Below, piece by piece: positions 33,390 through 45,088 of a DNA stretch of 64,000 bases. The number at the start of each line of letters is the position of its first letter. Within the stretch, counting starts at the first letter, position 1. The DNA lies in assembly GCA_035772735.1 (NCBI GenBank), contig JASDFA010000016.1, forward strand, positions 172,365,001 to 172,429,000. Reading direction: 5' to 3'. Position numbers and translations under genes: made by a program. The notes under the pieces are model-generated. The model was not told the origin of the DNA. It was given only the letters and a program-made list of their open reading frames with translations, and did not search any database. This stretch comes from Datura wrightii. Lineage: Eukaryota; Streptophyta; Magnoliopsida; Solanales; Solanaceae.

Positions 33390-33605
33390 TGGCTATTTAA
33401 AAGACCCTCATGGGTCAGGTCGACCCACTGACCAGTGCAAATTTTTGCTTGAAACTTTCCTCTCTGTGATGTGGCGCTCCCTGCGCCAAACTTGCTGCGC
33501 GTCGTGACACCCAATGCGGGGAGTGGCCTGCGTGTTGCGCCAGGCCGTGCGGCACCTATTCCTGCGCCTCGGGCTAGGCCTTGCGCTTCTTGGCCTAGGC
33601 GCTAC
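33390..33605 (-). promoter_or_regulatory. Internal promoter-like region of F
   Basis: A GC-rich block of GCGC-type words (33602-33470), GGGTCGACC (33424-33416), a TATA-like TTTTAAATAG (33402-33393) and a pyrimidine-rich leader before the ORF. The block resembles S2's U3 (29200-29440) more than A1's. Confidence 0.4.
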
Positions 33606-33711
33606 CCTATGCACTACTCAACAATTTTTCATGCCATTTATGGATTTCATGCTCAACATTCATTAAAAACTATGACTTAACACCTGCACACATTAAAAAA
33701 TTCAAAAATCT

Positions 33712-33729
33712 CTTGGGTTGCCTCCCAAG
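33712..33729 (-). other. Post-pol hairpin, F copy
   Basis: CTTGGG / CCCAAG around AGGCAA, extendable by one A-U pair, preceded by TTAAATCAGGCGCT. Confidence 0.65.
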
Positions 33730-33920
33730 AAGCGCCTGATTTAATGTTGCGGCACGATGTAGGTATCTTGATTACTCAGACTTCATCAAGATACCTGCTG
33801 AGATCGTGGTTACATTTTGGACACTTTATTTACCACGCTAACCAGTGACACATCAGAAAAAGAAAACAAAAACATAAAATATGAAATAAAGACTAATAAT
33901 TAAACACCAGCAATTAATCT

Positions 33921-36487
33921 TATCACGCCCCGCCTTGGGGGGTATGACTGGCACCTGGTGCCCTACTAGGACCTGAACCACTAGACTACTGAGCCTGAGC
34001 ACATCTGGTGCCTGGCTGGCTCTAACTTAGATTTCTGGAAACAAAGGGCTATATAACGGCTGTAAACACAGCCTCCGGCCAACTGGGCCTATAGCCACCT
34101 GTACCTGTACTAACAGCTAACCAGAAACATATCAATATAAGGGAGCCTATGCGGGCCGACAAGGCCACCATGCTGTCTAGTTATCTGTAACTCAACAATA
34201 AAATACCGGAAAGCTACGTGACCGGCGAGGTCACAACTACTGTCAACAGAGGCCTCACACGGCCAACATAAACAAAAATGCTAAACAGCTACAACTAACT
34301 GCACGGCCTCACACGACCGGCTCAGTTGACCACAGGGAAATATATACAGACTGCAAGCCTCTAGGAATACTGATAAGATGGTCGGGACAGGGCCCCGGCC
34401 TACCCATGCTGTACAATAAAAGAAAAGGGATAAACCTCTAGCTATCTAGCTCCGGATGACTGAAGCTGATGACCCTGTGAGCTGACTGGAATCACGAGGT
34501 ATCGGCCCCTCGTCTATGAGTACCTGCAGGCAAGTAATGCAGCGCCCCCAAGGGCGTCAGTACCGCTGGTACTGAGTATGTAAAGCAACAATTGGAAAAT
34601 ATCTGAAAACAAGAATACAACTGATGCAACTGAAATAGGAGGTAGTAGACTAAACTGATTGAAAATGTAAAGCTAAGCCTACTCTTAACCATACTGGAAG
34701 GAGTAGGAGTCATACCTGGAGATGTATCGCTCTACTGTCGATCTACTCGTATCTAGTGTAACATGGCATAACACAACATAACATAGCATAGCATACACAA
34801 ACCTTACCCGGCCCCCATAAGCCGGGAGGTACAATCAACACGCAATCTATACCCCTACCCCGGTCATCCCATCTCCTATAATAACTATAAGCATCCTGCC
34901 GATCCCCTGGGTATGCACTTGGGCTCGCTGACCCCTGACTATAACTGTACCTGAGTCCGGAGGACTCCTGAATCAACACCCCGGGCGTACCCGCTCGACG
35001 GGGGTGTATAAGGGCCGACCAAGGCACAATATAGGAAAATCAACATCCCATCTTCGTCCCCTGTAGGACGGCATGCCACTCCGTAGAGCAACGCATCCTC
35101 GCCCTCTGGCGGACGAGTCGATCCAGCTATTAACCCTGGGGCGGTCGTGGATGCTAGGTAATCCAACCCCAAGACAATACAGTGGTCTCAACTAGTAATA
35201 CTATCTGCATATACCACATGCTGAAGCTAGTGATAATAATGTATCTGTGCATACTGTTTGCTGAACTAGTGATAGTGATATGTATTTAATATATACTGAG
35301 ACTGATAATGGTATACATATATATAATCTTCTGTCATACTGTGCTGAGTCTAGTGTTGAACAAGATATAGTTTTTCTGCTGGAAATCATGTTGTATAACT
35401 GAGTTCTTATAGTAACATGATTTACTATTTCTAACATGCTTTCTAAACTTCATTTAAATCTACCATTCTACTTCTGAGATACCTTACAGATACTTATATT
35501 GCTTTACTAAGTTTCAACTGAATACGATAATATCCTAACATACTTTACTAAATCACATACTGGGCTTGCTGTACAGTTCCTAACACTTTGTATTAGAATT
35601 TATATCATGCTAGCGAGTCTCACGCTATACATAACATGATGCTTCCAATATCGTACCAATATTCATAATAAACATAACACACGACTTCTGGACATTCTAC
35701 TGGACTTTAAACTATTTTACTATACCAAGATTACTAACTTGCCAAGGAAACTAGCTTTACATACCTTCGCTTCTGATTCCCCGACTAACCGGCGTAGCTC
35801 GGTCAGTATTCCAGCTATTTCTCCCAACTGCATTCATATATACATCAATCAGTAATAAATACAACTTTATTCTGAAGGATGACATCACTTTTGATATATT
35901 TATAGCCTAAACTTAGGCTTATCGGAAGACGGTCGAAAACTCGCTTTTTTCCAGAAGTCCAGAAGGGAGAAGTATTCACTTCACAGCTAGGAACACATAC
36001 ACGCTAGTTTGGAGCAATTCTACTTATCTTAGTCCGGTCGCTCGATGATTCATCGGCCGTATTTCGCGACACAAAATTCGTAGGAATGCTCCCTGCTGCT
36101 AAATACCTTGGTATCTGGAGTTAATTTAAGTTTAGACTACGTTTGGCAGCGTAATCGACGATTATAATATCAACCCTCTTCATCTCTCTCTATTACCTCA
36201 CGAGTTCTGGAAATTATTTGGTGGAAAAGTGAGATTGAAATTGAAGTGGGGCTTTATATACTTGGGCCTGGACAGCCCCAACGTGTCACGGAGCCAACGT
36301 GGAGGCTCCACTTCCGTGACACGTTGCCATCGCGGAGGGACTCTGCCTCGGCTCCTTCCATGATGGTTCGACAGGTTATCCGTCCGATCCTTTCCCGGGC
36401 CTTTCTCTAGCATGTAGGGCTTTCAAATATGCTTAACCAACGTGCGAATAGGCCATCTAAGTGTCGGGAATCTTACGGGGTATAACA
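33921..36487 (-). repeat. Tekay-type (T family) solo LTR, 2567 bp
   Basis: On the minus strand it starts TGTTATACCCCGTAAG and ends ...GGCGGGGCGTGATA. Perfect target duplication AATCT at 33916-33920 and 36488-36492. A GC-rich block (36350-36280) precedes the TATA box TATATAAA (36260-36253). Homologous to T1's LTRs along its length. ORFs inside it are spurious. Confidence 0.85.
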
Positions 36488-36507
36488 AATCTAATCCTAA
36501 GCCCTAT

Positions 36508-36525
36508 TCCCCGGCAACAACGCCA
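36508..36525 (-). other. F primer-binding site (tRNA-Asp, one mismatch)
   Basis: TGGCGTTGTTGCCGGGGA on the minus strand; one base differs from the tRNA-Asp complement. Five bases separate it from the LTR end at 36531. Confidence 0.8.
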
Positions 36526-36530
36526 CTTTT

Positions 36531-37121
36531 TGATAACACTTATATTCATACTCCTGATAAAGTATGAAGCAGATGTTATCAATAAAGAACCTAACAAAGG
36601 TTGGGGTCGATCCCATAGGGAATATCGTCATGATATAGAATAATGCTAGTATTTAAACATTTAAGTCAATTACTTCCTAAAAAGGGGGGGGGGGGATATA
36701 AAAGTAACAGGTAATAATGTTGAGAAGTTGAATGTTGATTTTATAACTAGGGTAAGTGTTCCCCATGGATTCATAACTACTTCAGGTTTTACGCTTGTGA
36801 TCTATCCCAATACTTTACTTGTAGAACTGATAACATATATTCATCTAAACGACTGGTTCATCCCTAATGGATAACTATACTCAATTATCGAATTAGGTCT
36901 CATGAGTGATTTCACTTTAACCCTTATCAATTTATTCCAAAAATAACAATCCTCTGACCACAGCTCAAGTTATACTATGATTATAAAGATCAAGGCTTTG
37001 TTGTACTTATCTTTTCCTAATCTCTACCTCTCTAGACTCAAGAAAGTAAAGAATTCAGGCAAGTCCTAATGTTGCACACCATAAAGAAATGTTTAAAGGT
37101 GAAGAGAAGACAATACAAGCA
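36531..37121 (-). repeat. F 5' LTR, 3' part
   Basis: Ends ...AAGTGTTATCA on the minus strand; contains the CCAACCTTTGTTAGG inverted repeat and a run of 12 G at 36684-36695. It is interrupted at 37121 by D2, and its U3 was not found on the far side of D2. Confidence 0.65.
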
Positions 37122-37318
37122 TGTCAAGAACCAAACATAGGTCCGAATTGAGACACGGGACAAGGAGCCCCAAGAGATCCAAGTTGACCCATGACATGAA
37201 CATACATCTAACTTAATCAATAAAGCGGAAGGCTTAAAATAATAAACATAACGGAAGTCTAATCATAACATAACATCAAAACCATAATTCACATAATACA
37301 TAACAAGCTGATTACTAC
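37122..37318 (-). repeat. D2: D-type LTR, first piece
   Basis: TGTCAAGAACCAAACATAGG aligns with D's LTR end at 14455 onwards. Interrupted by T1 at 37319. Confidence 0.75.
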
Positions 37319-39828
37319 TATTACACCCCGTAAATTCTCGACATGTAGATGGCCTATTCGCATGTCGGTTAAGTATTTTAGAATGCCATACATGCTAGGA
37401 AAAGGCCCGGGGGGAGACCGGACGAACATTGCACCGAACCACCGTGGGAGAAGCCGGGGAAGAACCCCATCGCGATGGCAGCGTGCCACGGAGGGAGGGC
37501 CTCCGTGATGGTGGCGTGTCACAGAGGCCCTGTCCAGGCCCAAGTATATAAACCCCTCACTTCAGTTTTTATTTCATTTCCTACTTTTAATTTCCATAAA
37601 ACGACATGAGACAGAGGGAAATGAGGGTTTGAAGTAAATATTTGTCCGATTATGCCGTCAAACGTAGTCCAAGCTCAAATTAACTCCAGATACCGAAGTA
37701 TAAAGCTGCAGAGAACATTCCTGCGGAGTTAATTTTGTGAAATTCGGCCGGCGAATCATCGTCCAACCGAGCTAAGGTAAGTGAAATTGCTCCAAATTAG
37801 TGCCAATATACTTCTAGCCCTAAAGTGATCATTTCTCCCTTCTGCACTTCCGAGAAATAGCGAGTTCTCGGTTGTTTCTCGATAAGTCAAAGTTTGGGCT
37901 ACCTCTATATTCACAGTAGTACTTTCCTCCAGAATATCGATGAATTTAGTTCTAATTGCTATACAAATGAATGTAGTTGGAAGAAATAGCTGAGAATTAG
38001 CCGAGTTACGCTAGATACTCCGAAGTTAACGGACAAGGAATGTTAAGCCAGTTCTTCGGCAAGCTAGGGATTTCGGTATAGTCAAATAGCTCAAGTGCCA
38101 GTAGAATGTTTCAGAAGCCGCATATTATGTTTGGTGCGAATTTTAGTATAATGTTAGAACCATCATGTTATGTGTAGTGTGAAACTTACCAGCACAATAT
38201 AAATTTCAGTAGGAAGTTTTAGAAACAATACAACATGTCCAGAATGTAATTTAGTAAAATATGTCAGGACATTATCGTGCTTAGATGAAACTTAGTAAAG
38301 CAATATAAGTTCCCGCAAAGTATTTCAGAAATAGAATAGTAGCTTAAAATAGAGTTTAGAAAGCATGTTAGAAATAGTAAATCATATCTACCATGAAACT
38401 TAGTTACACAACATGATTCTCAGCGGAAATATTATATCTTGTCTCGGTATCCGATTCAGCACAGCATGATAGAAATTATATAGATACCATTATTAACTTC
38501 AGCATGTTTTATATACATACACATTCTCATCATTAGTTCCAGCATGTAGTATACGCAGTTAGTATTACTAGTTGAGACCTGACTATATTGTTTGGGCTGG
38601 ATTACCTAGCATTCATGACCGCTCCAGGATTAATAGCTATATCGACTCATCTGCCAGAGGGAGAGGATACGTCGCTCTATGGAGTGGCATGCCGTCCCCA
38701 AGGGGATGAAGATGGGATGCTAGTTTCCCCATATTTTGCCTTGGTCGGCTTTTATACAACCCCGCCGAGCGGGTACGCCCGGGGTGTTGATTCAGGAGTC
38801 CTCCGGACTCAGGTACAGTTATAGTCAAGGGCTCAGCGGGCCCAAGTGCATACCTAGGGGACCGGCAGGATGCTTATAGTTATTAGGGGAGATGGGATGA
38901 CTCGGGTAGGGGCATAGATTGCGTGTTGGTTGTACCTCCCAGCTTATGGGGGCCGGGTAAGGTTTATGTGTGCTATGCTATGTTATGTTATGTTATGCCA
39001 CGATACGTTAGATATGAATAGATCAACAGTAGAACGCTACATTTCCAGGTACGACTCCAACTCCTTTCAGCATAGTTGAGGACAGTCTTAAACGCATACT
39101 TACAGTCAGTTACAGTCTATTTCTTTCTATCTCAGTACCATCAGTTATATTGCTTGTCTTCAGTTTTTTCTAGTTGTTGCTTTGCATACTCAGTACCAGC
39201 GGTACTGACGCCCGTTTGGTGCACTACATTACTTGCCTACAGGTACTCATAGACGAGGAGCCAATCCCTCGTGATTTCAGCCAGCATAGAGTCATCAGCT
39301 CCAGTCATCCAGAGCTAGATAGCTAGAGGTTTATCCCTTTTCTTTTGTTGCACAGTATGGGTAGGCCGGGGCCCTGTCCCGACCATATTATTAGTATTCT
39401 TAGAGGCTTGCAGATTGTATATTCCCTGTGGTTAACTGTTCCAGTCGTGTGAGGCCGTGTGTATGTTTTAGTTTGTTTATGATGGCCGTGTGGGGTCTCA
39501 TTCAGTTGGTAGTGGTGACCTTGTCGGTCACGTAGCAGTTTAGCACCTGTTTTCTTGATTCAAAAGTAACTAGACAGCATGGTGGCCTTGTCAGCCCGCA
39601 TAGGTTCCTTCATACTATTGTTGTTCTGGTTAGCTGTTTTCTGCTTATAGGTGGCTATAGGCCTAGTCGGCCGTAGGCTATATTTACAGCCGTTATATAG
39701 CCCGTTGATTCCATAAATTAGAGTTAGAGCCAGCCAAGCACTAGAAGTGCTTAGGCTCAACAGTCTAGCAGTTTGGGTCGTAGTACGGCACCAGGTGCCA
39801 GTCATACCCCGCAAGGCGGGGCATGAAA
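37319..39828 (+). repeat. T1 5' LTR, 2510 bp
   Basis: GC-rich block 37467-37531, TATA box TATATAAA 37545-37552. The only ORF of note (38588-38824) lies in the part deleted from the 3' LTR and recurs in the solo LTR as non-coding repeat. Confidence 0.85.
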
Positions 39829-39832
39829 AACT

Positions 39833-39844
39833 TGGTATCTGAGC
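39833..39844 (+). other. T1 primer-binding site (initiator tRNA-Met)
   Basis: TGGTATCTGAGC, one mismatch to the tRNA-iMet complement, four bases after the LTR. Confidence 0.85.
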
Positions 39845-40040
39845 CGGTCGTATCCCAGGGAGTCTACAAGCCGTGCTAAGTAGAGTCTTTCCTATGGATG
39901 TGTTGTGAACCACACACTATAGGCAGGAGGCTGCAAGGCATGATAGGATGGTTGCTTTTTTTTCTTATTTAGTCGTGCTGTAGAGCGGGACAATATAGGG
40001 TTGAGTCCCTAGAGCTTACTATATTCTTTGGTTACAGATA

Positions 40041-41240
40041 ATGTCAGACCAGCGACATCCTATCAAAGGCCAGAGATTGGACATTGCAGTAGGGGAAGGC
40101 ACCAGCATGATGCCTCACCCTCGTTTGGAAATAGCCCGATCAGAGGGCAATACAGAGGTATCGTCCCAACCTTCTCAACAGTCTCCACCACATCAGGAGC
40201 CTCTTAGGGCGACACCACCCCCAGCAGTCTCTATACCGATACCTTCCGACCAGGAGGTCAGGAGTGCGGTAGTCATGTTAGCACAAATGATGGCTGCTCA
40301 GCGTCAGCCGATGCCGTCTATAATTTCAGAGTCTTCAGGAGGGCCCAGTAGTTCGAGGGTCCGAGAATTTTTGGCTCTAAATCCCCCACAGTTTATAGGT
40401 ATGGACCAGACAGAGGACCCTCAGGATTTCCTAGACAAGATGCAGAGAACTTTCAGGGTTATGCATGCCACGCCTACAGAATCGGTTGAATTGGAAGCAT
40501 TTCGGTTACGGGATATCGCCGTGTTGTGGTATGAAAGCTGGGAAAGGTCCCGAGGGAGAGATGTTTCCCCTCCGACCTGGTCCAACTTCTCAAGATCTTT
40601 TCTGGATCACTATTTGCCACGGAAGATTCGACAGGCCCAGGTGGATCAGTTTTTACATTTAGAGCAGGGGGCCTTGAGTGTTTGGGAATACGCCTTGCGG
40701 TTTGATTCTTTGGCCCGGTATGCACCAGCTTTTGTTGATACCATGGCATCCAGGGTACACCGCTTCATCATGGGGTTGAATCCATAATATGTTGAGACTT
40801 GTATTATGGCTACATTGTGGGAGGACATGGATATTGCCCGAGTTCAGGCATTCGCCCAGAATATTGAGGGCATCAGGCAGCGGCAGCGGGATATCAGGAG
40901 GACCAGTCAGGAACATCACCACAGGGATAGGCCAGCTGAGTTACAGAGGGAGGCTCGGGGAGGACCCAGGCCACGATTGTTAGATAGGCCGCCCAGACCC
41001 CATCCTCCACCACAACCGCAGAGGGGAAGATTTAGCCGCAGGGGGCAGTCAGAGACCGACAGAGGCTCGCAGACTGCAGATTCACCACTATAAAGGAGGG
41101 CGGAGCAGAGTAGGTATACCCTACCACTTTGCCCTATATGTAGTCGACGCCATTCTGGAGCATGCAGGTATGGCTCCACCAGATGTTATATTTGTGGCCA
41201 AGAGGGTCATCTGATGAGAGATTGTCTAGCCAGGGGTTAG
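40041..41240 (+). pseudogene. T1 gag
   Basis: ATG 40041 (MSDQRHPIKGQRLD). The capsid domain (residues about 115-249: FLALNPPQFIGM...DPQDFLDKMQ...LWYESWERSRG...FLDHYLPRKIRQ) is open to a stop at 40785. The same frame resumes with a basic, proline-rich tail, a stop at 41091, and two zinc fingers: CPICSRRHSGAC (41130-41165) and the knuckle CYICGQEGHLMRDC (41184-41225). No frameshift in gag. Confidence 0.8.
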
Positions 41241-41933
41241 GACGACAGGGATAGACAGGATAGGGCTTCCGCAGGGTCACGAGCTTCAGTATCCTTGGCA
41301 GGGCGCAGGCCCTCAATTTTAGCAGGCAGGGGCTGGGGAAGATTAGGGGCCTCCAGTGTAGGTGCGGGTCCAAGCCGCACATATGCCTTACCAGGGAGGC
41401 AGGATTCAGAAGCGTCACCTGATGTTGTGACAGGTATGATGACTATCTACTTATACCCTGCTTATGTATTGATTGATCTAGGATCTACTTTGTCCTACAT
41501 TACTCCATTTGTGGCTCGAAAGTTTAATGCTGCACCAGAATTGCTTCAGCAACCCTTTTCAGTATCCACCCCTGTCGGTGACTCCATTATATCCAGAAGG
41601 GTCTATTGCGGGTGTACAGTAGAGGTTGCTGATCGTCAGACCACAATAGATCTGGTAGAATTAGAAATGGTCGATTTCGATGCTATTATGGGTATGGATT
41701 GGTTGGCTCCGTGCTATGCAAATGTAGAATGCTGGACAAGGACAGTCCGATTCCACTTTCCAGGGGAGGCAGTACGAGACTGGAAGGGCAATATAATTAC
41801 GCCAAAAGGTAGGTTTATTTCCTACCTTCAGGCGAGGAAGTTGATAGCTAAGGGGTGCATTTACCACATTGTCAGAGTTCAGGATGTTCGAGTAGAGCCT
41901 GTGACTCTCCAGTCTGTGCCAGTGGTGAATTAA
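41241..41933 (+). pseudogene. T1 aspartic protease
   Basis: Same frame as gag. Active site IDLGSTLSY with the catalytic Asp at 41475-41477; second motif FDAIMGMDWL (41679-41707). Leads into FISYLQARKLIAKG and ends at a TAA (41931-41933) where T2 has Glu. Confidence 0.8.
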
Positions 41934-41940
41934 TTCCAAG

Positions 41941-42953
41941 ATGTATTTCCAGATGTTACTTGGTATTCCCCCAGAAAGGGAAATAGATTTTGCAATTGAT
42001 TTATTACCAAGAACTCAGCCCATATCAATTCCTCCATATCGTATAGCTCCTGCGGAACTCAGAGAATTAAAGGAGCAGCTGAAAGATCTGTTAGATAAGG
42101 GCTTTATCAGGCCGAGTACTTCACCTTGGGGTGCGCCAGTTCTATTTGTGAGAAAGAAGGACGGCTCACTCCGCATGTGTATAGACTACCGGCAGTTGAA
42201 TAAGGTTACAATCAAGAATAAGTATCCGCTTCCCAGAATAGATGATTTGTTTGATCAGTTACAAGGAGCCAGATATTTCTCCAAGATTGACTTACGGTCC
42301 GGATACCATCAGGTTCGAGTTCGTGAAAGGGATGTTCCAAAGACTACTTTCAGGACCAGATACGGCCATTTTGAATTTCTAGTTTTGTCTTTTGGGCTGC
42401 GGAATGCTCCCGCAGTATTCATGGACCTGATGACAACATCTTCAGACCATACCTGGACCTGTTCATGATAGTATTCATTGATGACATTCTGGTGTATTCT
42501 CGCTCAAAGGCAGATCACCAGGATCATTTGCGGACCGTGCTTCAGATTCTCAAGGACCGTCAATTGTATGCCAAGTTCTCCAAATGTGAATTCTAGCTGA
42601 ACTTAGTAGCTTTCTTGGGGCATATTGTATCGGATGCTGGTATACAGGTAGACATGTATAAAATAGAAGCAGTAAAAACATGGCCCAAACCTACCACTCC
42701 GATCGAAGTACGCAGTTTTCTGGGATTAGCGGGGTACTATAGAAGATTTGTTGAAGGATTCACCACCATAGCGGCACCTCTGACTAAGCTGATGCAGAAA
42801 GAAGTAAAGTTTCAGTGGACAGAGGCATGTGAGCAGAGTTTCCAAGAATTGAAAGACAGATTAATCTCTACCCCAGTGTTAGCATTGCCAGAAGGTACAG
42901 AGGGTTATGCAGTATATTGCGATGCATCGGGTGTTGGGTTAGGATCGTGTTAA
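41941..42953 (+). pseudogene. T1 reverse transcriptase
   Basis: After a two-base loss near 41955 the frame carries PISIPPYRIAPAELRELKEQL, FVRKKDGSLRMCIDYRQLNK and SKIDLRSGYHQVR. A one-base loss near 42433 shifts it just before catalytic FIDD (42474-42485). A stop (TGG to TAG) lies at 42595-42597. The thumb/connection RSFLGLAGYYRRF follows at 42711-42750, and the RNase H start VYCDASGVGLG is near 42911. Confidence 0.85.
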
Positions 42954-43250
42954 TGCAGCATGGTAAAGTAATTGCTTATGCTTCCAGACAGCTGAGGAAA
43001 CATGAAAAGAATTATCCTACACATGACCTGGAACTAGACGCGGTAATCCACGCCCTAAAGATATGGAGACATTACTTGTATGGCGTCCATGTGGATATTT
43101 TCACTGACCATAAGAGCCTATAGTATATATTCACTAAGAGGGAGTTGAATTTGCGGTAGCATCGCTGGTTGGAGTTATTGAAAGATTATGATGTGAACAT
43201 TCTGTATCATCCGGGGAGGGCCAATGTAGTAGCAGATGCCTCAGCTGCAA
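42917..43250 (+). pseudogene. T1 RNase H
   Basis: Frameshift at about 42945; QHGKVIAYASRQLRKHEKNYPTHDLEL and IFTDHKSL are present. Two CAG-to-TAG stops (43123, 43159 region) where T2 keeps Gln, then a shift near 43240 at the NVVADA segment. Confidence 0.75.
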
Positions 43251-44819
43251 ATCTATGGGGAGTTTGGCGTACTTGCAGCCTGAGCAGTGGGAGTTGGCCA
43301 GAGAAATACACCAATTAGCCAGTCTAGCCGTTCGTTTAGCAGAAATAGAGGACAATAGAGCGGTAATTCAGAACAACGCAGTGTCGTCATTAGTTGTGGA
43401 GGTAAAGGAATGGCAGTATGAAGATCCTGACCTGGTTTAACTTAAAGACAGAGTTCAGCAAGGGAAAGCGCCATATTTTTAGGTAACTGAGGATGGAGTG
43501 TTGTGATGTAAAGGCCGCCTTTGTGTTCCAGATATTTCAGGGCTTCGCCAGCAGATTATGAGTGAGGTACATTACGCCCGCTATTCTCTCCACCCAGGCG
43601 CGACGAAAATGTACCACGATATCTACGAAATCTACTGGTGGCCAGGCATGAAGAGGGAAATAGCAGAATTTGTAGCCCAGTGTCCTAACTGCCAGCAAGT
43701 AAAAGCGGAACACCAGAAACCAGGTGGGTTGACTCAGGACATAGCTGTTCCTCTTTGGAAATGGGAAGTAGTAAACATGGACTTTGTAGCAGGATTACCC
43801 CGTACCAGGCATAGACATGATTCAATTTGGGTAATTGTTGACAGACTGACGAAATAACCCATTTCCTGCCAGTAAAAGCTACTTTCTCTGCCGAAGATTA
43901 TGCCGAATTGTATATTAGAGAAATAGTTAGATTACACGGTGTTCCAGTATCTATTATCTTTGACAGAATAGCACAATTTACAGCTAGATTTTGGCAGTCA
44001 TTTCAGAGAGGTCTGGGGACGCAGATTAATTTGAGTACAACATTCCACCCTCAGACAGATGGACAGGTGGAACGCACTATTCAGATGCTTGAGGATATGC
44101 TATGGGCATGTGTGTTAGACTTTGGAGGAGGCTGGGATGAGCATTTACCGCTGATTGAGTTTGCTTATAACAATAGTTACCACTCAGCTATCCAGATGGC
44201 GCTCTTTGAGGCATTGTATGGGAGAAAATGTAGATCGCCAATTGGCTGGTTTGAAGTAGGAGAGTTAGTGTTGATTGGGCCTGATATTATTTATCAGTCA
44301 GAGGAGAAGGTAAAGCTTATCAGAGAACGCCTACTGACTGCTAAGAGCCGCTAGAAATCGTATGCTGATGTGCGACGCAGAAACCTGGAATTTAATGTGA
44401 ATGAATAGGTATTTTTGAAAGTATCTCCAATGAAAGGGGTGATGAGATTCGGCAAGAAAGGTAAGCTCAGTCTGAGATTTGTTGGGCCTTATCAGATTCG
44501 CCGAAGAATAGGCCAAGTGGCATACGAGTTGAACTTGCCTCCAAAATTAGAGTTCGTTCACCCAGTTTTCCACGTATCTATGCTAAGAAAGTACATAGGA
44601 GACCCCTCCAGAATTGTCACAGTCCAAGATGTCCAGGTTACGGAAGAGCTGGCCTGTGAAGAGGTTCCAGTGGTCGTACTAGACAGACAGATTCGTAGAT
44701 TGAGAACTAAAGATATTTCTTCTGTCAAGGTACTGTGGCGTAATAGGAACCGAGAAGAGATGACGTGGGAAGTAGAGGAAGATATGAAAATCAGATATCC
44801 TCACTTGTTTCAAGCCTAG
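43251..44819 (+). pseudogene. T1 integrase with C-terminal chromodomain
   Basis: Zinc-binding HYARYSLHPG...H...CPNCQQVK (43567-43706). Core Asp in NMDFVAGLP (about 43780), second Asp in IIFDRIAQF (altered from ISDRGAQF), Glu in GQVERTIQ (about 44066). A frameshift with stop at 43855, then stops at 44352 and 44406. PIGWFEVGE and FLKVSPMKGVMRFGKKGKLS follow. The chromodomain (about 44655-44816: VPVVVLDRQIRRLR...VKVLWRNRNREEMTWEVEEDM) would direct insertion to heterochromatin, as in Tekay elements. Confidence 0.85.
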
Positions 44820-45088
44820 TCAGTCAAGAGGTATGTTAGTATTGTTATCATATGAAATGCCTTATATTATGTGTATAAATGAGATAGTCGACTCTAGTCT
44901 TTTACGTAATGAATGCTACAGTATTATGTGGAGTACCTGTATTGGACTTTTCAGCATTTCAGGTTTTTGAGATAGTCCATAATACAGGGGAGACTCTGCC
45001 GAAATTTCTCTAAAAGTAAGTCAAGTAAGTTAAGACCCCTATAAGTAGAAATTTACATTCGAGGACGAATGTTCTTAAGGGGGGACGA
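44820..45088 (+). other. T1 3' UTR and polypurine tract
   Basis: Non-coding; ends with ACATTCGAGGACGAATGTTC and the tract AAGGGGGGACGA (45077-45088). Confidence 0.75.

Larger units (their letters stand above)
30824..37121 (-). mobile_element. F: Athila derivative reduced to LTR, PBS and post-pol ORF
   Basis: Minus-strand order: LTR (37121-36531), PBS (36525-36508), a Tekay solo LTR, about 170 bases of residual internal sequence, the hairpin, GC-rich block, post-pol ORF and 3' non-coding region up to E's border at 30824. Gag, PR, RT and INT are wholly missing between PBS and hairpin. E appears to be inserted in F's 3' region; F's 3' LTR is not in the window. Confidence 0.65.

Noticed and set aside
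34492..35437. Several ORFs on the minus strand
   Set aside because: They lie inside a solo LTR, and the homologous LTR parts of T1 have different or broken frames.
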